Shown piece by piece: positions 1 to 5,781 of a stretch of 8,399 nt of DNA. Below the pieces are notes generated by a model. That model made no database searches and was not told the DNA's origin. It saw only the letters and a list, made by a program, of their open reading frames with translations. Both the position numbers and the translations under genes were made by a program. Where the stretch lies: assembly GCA_009923475.1 (NCBI GenBank), contig RFTM01000059.1:1-8399 (forward strand), in the 5' to 3' direction. Source of the stretch: Gammaproteobacteria bacterium. Its GTDB lineage: Bacteria > Pseudomonadota > Gammaproteobacteria > Steroidobacterales > Steroidobacteraceae. Numbering within the stretch: position 1 is the stretch's first letter; each line of letters begins with the position of its first letter.

Positions 1-1336
1 CGCGGTACTCGATGGCGAGCACGATGGGCCCCGAGGACTCGTCGAGCTCGGCCTTGGGCGGCTGCACCTCCGGCGCGGCATAGGGGTCGAGGGAGCCGAG
101 GCGCGCCACCGACACCGGCAACCAGCGCGCGAAGGGCACCGTCGCCAACGCCACCGCGCCGGCCGCCGCCAAGGTGGTGCGCAGGCCGACGCCTTCGGCC
201 AGCAAGCCCGCCGCCCACGCGCCCGCGGCCATGCCGGCGAAGGCGAAGGTCTGGTACATCGCGAGCATCCGCGCCATCACCCAGCGCGGCGAGGACATCT
301 GCACGGCGATGTTGAAGGTGGCGAGGCCGAGGGTCCACGTGAAGCCCGCGACGACGTGCGCCACCAGCGTCACGGGCGCCCAGGGCGCGGTGGCGATGAC
401 CGCCATCGCGAGACCGGCGACCGCGCACAGGCCGCGCAGCAAGGCGTCGCTCGTGAACCGCGCGCGCAGCGCCGCGCTCGACAGCGCGCCGCACATCGCG
501 CCCACGCCGAAGCCGCCCAGCAGCAGGCCGTAGGTCGGCGCGCCGCCGCCCAGCAGGTCGCGCGCGACCACGGGCATCAGCGCCGGCACGGCGCCCAGCG
601 GCACGGTGAAGAGCAGGCAACGGAACAGGATCGCGAGCAGGTGCGGCGACAGCCAGGCGTAGCGCAGGCCGGCGGCGATCGCCGACCCGAGCGGCTCGCG
701 CGGCAGCGCGCTCGGGGCGCCTTGCGGACGCCACATGAAGATCGCCGTCAACATGCCGAGATAGGACAGCGCGTTGATGAGGAAGGCCGCCGCCGCGCCC
801 AGCGCCGCGACCACCAGGCCGCCGATCGCGGGGCCGACGCTGCGCGCGAGGTTGAAGCCGAACGCGTTCGCCATGATCGCCGACGGCACGAGGGCACGCG
901 GCACCATCTCGCCGATCGAGGCCTGCCACGCCGGCGCGAAGGCGGCGGCTCCGCAACCGATCAGGAAGGTGAGCCCGAGCAGCGAACCGGGCGTGACGCG
1001 GCCCGCGAACGCCATGCCCACCAGCACCGCCGAGGCGATGAGCATCAGCGCCTGCGAGGCCAGCATCACGCTGCGCCGGTCGTGGGTGTCGGCGAACGCG
1101 CCCGCGACCAAGGACAGGAAGAAGAACGGCAGCGTGCCGGCCGTCTGCACCAAGGCCACGGTGTGGGGCGAGGGCGCGATGGTCGCCATCAGCCACGATG
1201 CGCCCACCGTCTGGATGAGGCTGCCGAACGACGAGACGAGCGCAGCCCACCAGAACACCGCGAACACACGGTGCTGGAAGGGCGCGAGGGTGCCTTGGCG
1301 CCAGCGCTGCGGGGGCGGGTCGGTCTTGGAGGTCAT
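1..1336 (-). CDS. MFS exporter, EntS/MFS_3 type (3' end cut by window edge)
   Basis: The minus-strand frame is open from an ATG at 1336 to the left edge (445 residues, no stop), so the C-terminus is missing. It is an inner-membrane major facilitator protein, probably a proton-driven exporter of a small molecule; the substrate cannot be read from sequence. Hydrophobic segments recur from residue 23 to about 400. The loop 2-3 signature is GAFADTHDRR (79-88). Two stretches are typical of the EntS/MFS_3 (PF05977) branch: residues 134-172 (PAWQAS...VPRALV...NLARSVGPAIGG) and 350-372 (PRWVMARMLAMYQ...). After the last membrane segment comes a polar linker and then GPIVLAIEYR (436-445). In this branch that is where a small soluble C-terminal domain usually begins, so roughly 90-100 residues are probably lost; this is from memory of the family. 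No upstream in-frame ATG exists nearby and no clear Shine-Dalgarno is visible. It diverges from the lyase gene 29 bp away. Confidence 0.9.
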   Translation of the reverse strand, partial: MTSKTDPPPQRWRQGTLAPFQHRVFAVFWWAALVSSFGSLIQTVGASWLMATIAPSPHTVALVQTAGTLPFFFLSLVAGAFADTHDRRSVMLASQALMLIASAVLVGMAFAGRVTPGSLLGLTFLIGCGAAAFAPAWQASIGEMVPRALVPSAIMANAFGFNLARSVGPAIGGLVVAALGAAAAFLINALSYLGMLTAIFMWRPQGAPSALPREPLGSAIAAGLRYAWLSPHLLAILFRCLLFTVPLGAVPALMPVVARDLLGGGAPTYGLLLGGFGVGAMCGALSSAALRARFTSDALLRGLCAVAGLAMAVIATAPWAPVTLVAHVVAGFTWTLGLATFNIAVQMSSPRWVMARMLAMYQTFAFAGMAAGAWAAGLLAEGVGLRTTLAAAGAVALATVPFARWLPVSVARLGSLDPYAAPEVQPPKAELDESSGPIVLAIEYR

Positions 1337-1349
1337 GGCGACGCGGACA

Positions 1350-1359
1350 ACGGTATCAT
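1350..1359. promoter_or_regulatory. Overlapping divergent -10 elements between MFS exporter and threonine ammonia-lyase
   Basis: Only 29 bp separate the two divergent ATGs. Plus strand TATCAT (1354-1359) would serve the lyase; minus strand TACCGT (1355-1350) would serve the exporter. The two hexamers share the TA at 1354-1355. TATCAT ends exactly 6 nt before the lyase ATG, which would place transcription start on the A of ATG. TACCGT leaves 13 nt before the exporter ATG. The best -35 candidates are weak (AGGTCA at 1330-1335 with an 18-bp spacer; GGGTCA on the minus strand at 1378-1373 with a 17-bp spacer) and lie at or inside the opposite gene's start. This is a prediction from spacing and motif only. 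Confidence 0.4.
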
Positions 1360-1365
1360 GGACGC

Positions 1366-2583
1366 ATGACCGTGACCCTCGATGCCGTCCGCGCGGCCGC
1401 GCAGCAGTGCGCCGGTCGCATCGTCCGCACGCCCTGCCGCAGGTCGGAGGCGCTCTCGGCGCTGACCGGCGCGGAGGTCTGGCTCAAGTTCGAGAACCAG
1501 CAGCACACGGCGTCGTTCAAAGGCCGCGGCGCCCTGGTCAAGCTGCTGTCGCTCGACGCCGGACAGCGCAAGCGCGGCGTGATCGCGATGTCGGCTGGCA
1601 ACCATGCCCAGGGCGTCGCCTACCACGCGCAGCGGATGGGCGTGCCGGCGACCATCGTGATGCCGGTGTCGACGCCGTTCAACAAGGTGCAGCAGACCCG
1701 CAAGCTCGGCGCGCGCGTGGTGCTGCACGGCCAGCAGCTCGCCGAGTCGGAGATGAAGGTCCACGAGCTGGTCGCGGCCGAGGACCTCGTGCTCGTCCAC
1801 CCGTACGACGACGAAGCCGTGATCGCCGGCCAGGGCACGGTCGCGCTCGAGATGCTGGAGGACGCGCCCGACATCGACTGCTTGGTGGTGCCCGTAGGCG
1901 GCGGCGGCCTGCTCGCCGGCATCTCGGTCGCGACGCACGGCCTGCGGCCGGACATCGAGCTCTTCGGCGTGCAGACCCGCGCCTTCCCCTCGATGCACGC
2001 GCTGCTCGCGGGCGTGCCCGCCGAATGCGGCACCACGACCATCGCCGAGGGCATCGCGGTGCGCAACGCGGGCCGCATCACCTCGGCCATCCTGCGCAAG
2101 CACGTGCGCGGGATCCTGCTGGTGGACGAGGCGGACATCGAGAACGCCATCAGCCTGCTGATCTCCGTCGAGAAGACGGTGGTCGAGGGCGCGGGCGCGG
2201 CGGGGCTCGCGGCGCTGCTCGCCGAACCGCAGCGGTTCCGCGGCCGCAAGGTGGGCACGGTCCTGTGCGGCGGCAACATCGACACCCGCCTGCTCGGCAT
2301 CGTGCTGCAGCGGCAACTGGTGCGCGAGGAGCGGCTGGTCACCCTGCGCTTCGAGATCACCGACCTGCCGGGCACGCTTGGCCGCATCGCCGGCCTCATC
2401 GGCGAGGCCGGCGGCAACATCATCGACGTCACCCACCATCGCCTGTTCCTCGACGTGTCCGCCAAGGCCGCCGACCTCGACTTCACCATCGAGACCCGCG
2501 ACGCGGCGCACACGGCGCAGGTCGAGGAGACCTTGCGCGCCGCGGGGCTCAAGCCGCGGCGACTGTCGGCGAGCGGCGCCTAG
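1366..2583 (+). CDS. ilvA: Threonine ammonia-lyase (threonine dehydratase), PLP-dependent, single ACT domain
   Basis: This 405-residue cytosolic enzyme is predicted to deaminate L-threonine to 2-oxobutanoate and ammonia, either feeding isoleucine synthesis or degrading threonine; some relatives also use serine. The fold-type II PLP core spans about residues 5-315. The Schiff-base lysine is K52 in TASFKGRGA, the substrate loop is SAGNHAQG (76-83), and the phosphate-binding glycine loop is GGGGL (178-182). CGGNID (301-306) is also typical. A C-terminal ACT domain (about 324-400, beginning LVTLRFEITDLPGTLGRIAG) suggests allosteric control by an amino acid. The length fits the 'medium', single-ACT form rather than the ~510-residue two-ACT E. 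coli IlvA. The ATG at 1366 has no Shine-Dalgarno but a -10-like TATCAT 6 nt upstream. The stop interlocks with that of the convergent hydrolase. The symbol ilvA is by family; a tdcB-like catabolic role is equally possible. Confidence 0.93.
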   Translation: MTVTLDAVRAAAQQCAGRIVRTPCRRSEALSALTGAEVWLKFENQQHTASFKGRGALVKLLSLDAGQRKRGVIAMSAGNHAQGVAYHAQRMGVPATIVMPVSTPFNKVQQTRKLGARVVLHGQQLAESEMKVHELVAAEDLVLVHPYDDEAVIAGQGTVALEMLEDAPDIDCLVVPVGGGGLLAGISVATHGLRPDIELFGVQTRAFPSMHALLAGVPAECGTTTIAEGIAVRNAGRITSAILRKHVRGILLVDEADIENAISLLISVEKTVVEGAGAAGLAALLAEPQRFRGRKVGTVLCGGNIDTRLLGIVLQRQLVREERLVTLRFEITDLPGTLGRIAGLIGEAGGNIIDVTHHRLFLDVSAKAADLDFTIETRDAAHTAQVEETLRAAGLKPRRLSASGA

Positions 2584-4178
2584 GGACAGGTGCGCGCCGG
2601 CGCCGGCCCGCCGGGCGGCGCGCGGACGACCTCGAGGTGCTGCACCCTGGGCGGCTCGGTGGGCGCCAGCGTCACCGAGGCGACGAGGTCGCCGCGTTCG
2701 CAGCGCAGCAGCCAATCGCCTCGCAGCCGGTTCTCGATCGACACCCAACCGCCGGCATCGCGGCACTCGCCGACCTCGGCCCGCAGCCGCGCGAACCCGG
2801 CGCGGCGCCGCTCCTTGGCGCTGTCGAGGAACAGGTTCACGGCCGCGAGCCGCTCGATGGCCGCGTCGTCCCAGGCGTTCACCAGCGCCGTGACCTCGGC
2901 GCGCGCATGCACCAGCGCCGCCGAGGGCTGCACCGCGCGCGGCTGCAATCCGCCCGAAGCCTTGAGCGCCGCCAGCGCAGGCCCCAGCACGTCGCCCCAG
3001 GGCGTGTAGGTGCGGTTGCCGAAAGCGATGAGGCCGACGCCGTACTCGGGCAGCCAGCGCATCTGCGATCCGAACCCCGGCAATCCGCCGCTGTGCGCGA
3101 CCACGTGCGCGAAGTCGCAGGTCTGCGAGATGCGCAGGCCGTAGCCGTAGCCGGCGACGTTGAGCTGCACGGCGCCCGCCGCGTCGCGGGTCACCGTCGC
3201 CGGACGGGCGCGCCACATCTGCTGCATCTCGCGCAGCGAGGCGCGCGACAACGGTCCCGGATCGCCGCCGTCCCGCGGCGGCCAGGCCGCGAGGAACAGG
3301 CCCACGTACCTCCCGAGGTCCTCGAGCGACGTGAGCATCCCGCCCATCGAGCCGAACGCGCCGTCCGGCAGCTGCGGCTCGCGCTTCCAGCGCTCATCCT
3401 CCCAGCGGTAGCCTTGGGCGAGCCGCGCGGCGGGCACCGACCGGGGCTCCAGCGTCGTGCTCCTCATGCCGAGCGGGTTGATGATGTGCCGCTGCACGTA
3501 GCGCGTGTACGGCTCGCCGGAGACCCTGGACACGACGCGACCGAGGATGGCGAAGCCGTAGTTGGAATACTCGTAGGCCACGCCCGGCGGGTTGGAGGAC
3601 GGGATGCCGCCGCGCATCAGCCGCGAGAACTCCTGCTCCGAGAGGCCGAGCTGCTGGTCGCCCCAGGGATTGTCCTCGGGGAACCCCGCCGAATGCGTCA
3701 GCAGGTGGCGCAGGGTGATGCGGGGCGCATCGCCCATCAGGGGACGCAGACCACGCAGTTCCGGCACATACCGCTCGACGGGGTCGTCCAACGAAAGCCT
3801 GCCCTGATCGCGCAGGCGCATGATGGCCATCGCGGTGAAACTCTTGGTCATGCTGGCGATGCGGAACACCGAATCGCCCTGCACCGGCAGGCCGCCCTCG
3901 ACATCGCGCAGTCCCGCGGTGCCGATGTGGGCGAGCTCGCCGTCGATCACGATGCCCCACGCGGCGCCCGGGACGTGCTCGCGGGCCGCGAACTCGCGCA
4001 TCACGCGGTCGACCTCTGGGTAGGCCGTCGCCAGCTTCGCGCGCCGGTCAGGGTCCTCGAACCGGGCCAGTGCCTCGACCCTCGAGGGGCTGGCGGCCGG
4101 GCCGGCGGGCGCCGCCGGCAGGTCGGCGGCAGCCAGAGCGAGCAGACCGAAGGCCATGGTCAGCATCTTGCAGTTCAT
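2580..4178 (-). CDS. Secreted serine hydrolase, class C beta-lactamase/esterase family, with C-terminal extension
   Basis: The predicted product is an exported serine hydrolase of the beta-lactamase/transpeptidase-like family (PF00144), acting in the periplasm or outside; the substrate (peptide, ester or lactam) is unknown. I chose the ATG at 4178 (532 residues) because it starts a signal-like segment, MNCKMLTMAFGLLALAAA; the frame stays open upstream to 4280 but that adds a charged, non-signal stretch. Later in-frame ATGs at 4166 and 4157 are possible. All three active-site motifs are present: S109-M-T-K112 (SxxK), Y204-S-N206 (YxN), and H362-S-G-G (in place of KTG). An HSAGF motif (162-166) is also family-typical. 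Class C enzymes are about 380 residues; here residues ~420-532 form an extra C-terminal region with two cysteines (472 and 493), which I cannot assign. HSGG rather than KTG fits esterases/peptidases better than true AmpC. Its TAG stop interlocks with that of the convergent lyase. Confidence 0.88.
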   Translation of the reverse strand: MNCKMLTMAFGLLALAAADLPAAPAGPAASPSRVEALARFEDPDRRAKLATAYPEVDRVMREFAAREHVPGAAWGIVIDGELAHIGTAGLRDVEGGLPVQGDSVFRIASMTKSFTAMAIMRLRDQGRLSLDDPVERYVPELRGLRPLMGDAPRITLRHLLTHSAGFPEDNPWGDQQLGLSEQEFSRLMRGGIPSSNPPGVAYEYSNYGFAILGRVVSRVSGEPYTRYVQRHIINPLGMRSTTLEPRSVPAARLAQGYRWEDERWKREPQLPDGAFGSMGGMLTSLEDLGRYVGLFLAAWPPRDGGDPGPLSRASLREMQQMWRARPATVTRDAAGAVQLNVAGYGYGLRISQTCDFAHVVAHSGGLPGFGSQMRWLPEYGVGLIAFGNRTYTPWGDVLGPALAALKASGGLQPRAVQPSAALVHARAEVTALVNAWDDAAIERLAAVNLFLDSAKERRRAGFARLRAEVGECRDAGGWVSIENRLRGDWLLRCERGDLVASVTLAPTEPPRVQHLEVVRAPPGGPAPARTCP

Positions 4179-4184
4179 CGGGCT

Positions 4185-4213
4185 ACGGTACCCCAAGGCG
4201 CGAGAGCGCCCAA
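4185..4213 (-). promoter_or_regulatory. Predicted leaderless promoter of the serine hydrolase
   Basis: On the minus strand TTGGGC (4213-4208) is followed by a 17-bp spacer and TACCGT (4190-4185), then 6 nt and the ATG at 4178. This would start the transcript at or next to the A of the start codon. No Shine-Dalgarno is visible before the ATG, consistent with a leaderless message. The -35 matches only the TTG of the consensus. Motif-based inference. Confidence 0.35.
4197..4210. repeat. Small inverted repeat with GAGA loop in the hydrolase-BLUF gap
   Basis: GGCGC (4197-4201), loop GAGA (4202-4205), GCGCC (4206-4210): a perfect 5-bp stem closed by a GNRA-type tetraloop. It is flanked by two direct copies of CCCAAG (4192-4197 and 4209-4214), and the reverse form CTTGGG lies at 4232-4237. 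It sits within the predicted spacer of the minus-strand hydrolase promoter. It could be an operator or RNA hairpin, but in DNA this GC-rich it may be chance. Confidence 0.3.
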
Positions 4214-4265
4214 GCGCCGCGCCGACGGCCACTTGGGCTACCATTGAGCGCGGCCATCGAGCCAT

Positions 4266-4270
4266 GGAGG
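4266..4270 (+). promoter_or_regulatory. Strong Shine-Dalgarno for the BLUF gene
   Basis: GGAGG lies 8 nt upstream of the ATG at 4279. It decides the start: the in-frame ATG at 4264 overlaps this site, and an even earlier ATG at 4156 would lie inside the divergent hydrolase gene. A -10-like TACCAT is at 4239-4244 without a good -35. Confidence 0.75.
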
Positions 4271-4278
4271 TGCCGGCC

Positions 4279-4893
4279 ATGATCCAGATCTCCTACCTGA
4301 GCAGGGCCTCGGCGCCCTTTTCCGCGGAGCAGCTCCTCGCCCTGCTGCAGCAATGCCATGCCAACAACACGGCGCGTGGCGTCACCGGGATGCTGTTCTA
4401 CGGCAACGGCACCTTCCTGCAGGTCGTCGAGGGCGAGGACGCGGCGGTCGACGAATTGGTGGACCGCATCGCGCGCGATCCGCGCCACGACGACATCCGA
4501 ATCCTGTCGCGCAAGGCCATCGAGCGCCGCGAGCACCCGGACTGGACCATGGGCTTCGAGCGCGTCACCGAGTCGGGGCTGCGCGACATCGCCGGGCTGC
4601 GCGATTTCTCCGAGTCGGACTTCACGCCGGACGTGCTGGCCGCCCGCAAGGACGTCGTCGACACGCTGATGGACCGGTTCCGTGCCCCGCATTGGGATCC
4701 GCTGGTGCGCGAGCTCGACGCCAAGGACAAGGTGCTCGAGCACCTGCGCCTCGCGCTCGCCCGCCAGCGCGGCCGCGCGGCGTTCGCGACCCTGGTCATC
4801 GAGAGCATCGCCGAAGCCGGCCGCAAGGGGCCGCTCGGCGAAGAGCATCAGCGGCTCTGCGAGTCGGCGCTCAAGTCGCTGCGCGGCGGCTGA
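4279..4893 (+). CDS. Short BLUF-domain blue-light sensor with C-terminal helical extension
   Basis: This cytosolic flavin photoreceptor of 204 residues carries an N-terminal BLUF domain (about 1-95) expected to bind FAD. Family key residues all fall at a constant offset of 15 from Rhodobacter AppA: Tyr6 (Y21), Asn30 (N45), Gln48 (Q63), Trp89 (W104) and Met91 (M106). The motifs are ISYLSRAS, GVTGMLFY, FLQVVEGE and DWTMGF. A functional photocycle is therefore likely. There is no EAL, GGDEF or cyclase domain. Residues ~96-204 are charged and probably helical (for example AARKDVVDTLMDRF and LEHLRLALARQ); I recognise no effector domain, so it probably signals by protein-protein contact, as other short BLUF proteins do. 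The start follows GGAGG at 8 nt. It is divergent from the serine hydrolase, and its last 23 bp overlap the convergent PF10118 gene. Confidence 0.93.
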   Translation: MIQISYLSRASAPFSAEQLLALLQQCHANNTARGVTGMLFYGNGTFLQVVEGEDAAVDELVDRIARDPRHDDIRILSRKAIERREHPDWTMGFERVTESGLRDIAGLRDFSESDFTPDVLAARKDVVDTLMDRFRAPHWDPLVRELDAKDKVLEHLRLALARQRGRAAFATLVIESIAEAGRKGPLGEEHQRLCESALKSLRGG

Positions 4894-5746
4894 GGGCGCC
4901 TGCGGCGGAGGCCTCGGCGGCGAATTCCGCCTGCCAGCGCGCCATCTGCGCGCGGTTGTCGATGTCCCAGGGGTGGAACCCCGGGCGATACCAGGCGAAG
5001 TAGGTGCGCGGGTTGGCGCGGAACAGCCCCGGCTCGCGCCACAGGAAGCGGCGCACCGCCTTGCGCGCCTCGCGCGGCGTATAGCCGTCCGCCTGCAGCA
5101 GCAGCGACGCGTACTGCGTGATGTTGCGCGTGAACATGAAGGTGATGAACACCATCGACCAGAGGCGCAGCATGTAGCGCCGCCAGGCCGGCCAGTCCCG
5201 CGTCACCTCCATGAAGACGTCGAAGGCGACCGCCTTGTGCTCGGTCTCCTCCAAAGAATGCCAGCGCCACAGGCGCTCGAGCTCGGGCGCGGTGCGGCCG
5301 AACAGCTTGTCCTGCATGAGGTCGTGGGTCTCGGCCATCATCGCCGTGAAGTGCTCGAGCGCGGTGGTGGCGCAGAGCATGCGGACCGGGCCGCGCTGGC
5401 GGGCGAACGCGATGCGCTTGCGGATGCGCGACTCGATCTCGGCGACGGGATAGCGCCCGCGGTCGATCAGCGAGTTCAGCGCATGGTGCTCACGGGCGTG
5501 GATCGCCTCCTGCGCGAGGAAGGCGCGCACATCCTCGGCGAGGCGGCCGGAGAGGCGAGAGCGGTAGTGCCGCACCGAGTCCATGAACATCTTCTCGCCG
5601 TCCGGGAAGGTCAAGGACAGCGCGTTGAACACGGCGGTGCCCACCGGATCGCCGTTCATCCAAGGCTTGCCCCGGTAGGCCTCGAGGTCGAAATGCAGGT
5701 CGCGCGGCTGCGGCGCGACGTCGGCGGGTGTGCGGGTGTCGGTCAT
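4871..5746 (-). CDS. PF10118/COG3687-type predicted metal-dependent hydrolase
   Basis: This 291-residue protein belongs to an uncharacterised proteobacterial family labelled 'metal-dependent hydrolase', which is probably a ferritin-like helical diiron/metal protein; the substrate is unknown. Candidate metal ligands recur in helices: E80-A-I-H83 followed by E86 and H87-H88, E131-H132, and H163 with E166/E167 and E169-H170. This E/ExxH pattern is the basis of the call. A hydrophobic stretch at 195-206 (LWSMVFITFMFT) could touch or cross the membrane. I chose the ATG at 5746 because the match begins just after it (RDLHFDLEAYRG); the frame is open upstream to 6076, but only as antisense through the acylase gene. 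The acylase gene ends 31 bp upstream on the same strand, so read-through is likely, although a promoter of its own is also visible. No Shine-Dalgarno is seen. The 3' end overlaps the BLUF gene. Confidence 0.85.
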   Translation of the reverse strand: MTDTRTPADVAPQPRDLHFDLEAYRGKPWMNGDPVGTAVFNALSLTFPDGEKMFMDSVRHYRSRLSGRLAEDVRAFLAQEAIHAREHHALNSLIDRGRYPVAEIESRIRKRIAFARQRGPVRMLCATTALEHFTAMMAETHDLMQDKLFGRTAPELERLWRWHSLEETEHKAVAFDVFMEVTRDWPAWRRYMLRLWSMVFITFMFTRNITQYASLLLQADGYTPREARKAVRRFLWREPGLFRANPRTYFAWYRPGFHPWDIDNRAQMARWQAEFAAEASAAGALSRRAAT

Positions 5747-5752
5747 TGTGGA

Positions 5753-5781
5753 AAGGTGGCGGTGCGGGTCCGCTTTGTCAA
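5753..5781 (-). promoter_or_regulatory. Predicted promoter of the PF10118 gene, overlapping the acylase stop codon
   Basis: A perfect -35 box TTGACA (5781-5776, minus strand) contains the acylase TGA stop (5780-5778). A 17-bp spacer leads to CACCTT (5758-5753), which keeps only the second-position A and the final T of the -10 consensus. Six nucleotides later comes the ATG at 5746, giving a leaderless geometry again. Strong -35, weak -10; prediction only. Confidence 0.4.

Noticed and set aside
774..4247. A plus-strand open reading frame of 1157 codons crossing the MFS, lyase and hydrolase genes.
   Set aside because: Its product is low-complexity Ala/Arg/Gly-rich sequence with no recognisable domain. 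It runs antisense to two genes and out of frame with a third that have clear family motifs; long spurious frames are expected at this GC content.
4156..4278. Longer BLUF protein starting at 4156 or 4264.
   Set aside because: The first lies inside the divergent hydrolase gene; the second overlaps the GGAGG that is ideally placed for the ATG at 4279, and the BLUF fold starts with MIQISYLS.
4176..4890. A light-controlled operon or defence system centred on the BLUF gene.
   Set aside because: The neighbours are on the opposite strand, belong to unrelated common families and include no known BLUF partner, cyclic-di-GMP enzyme or nuclease.
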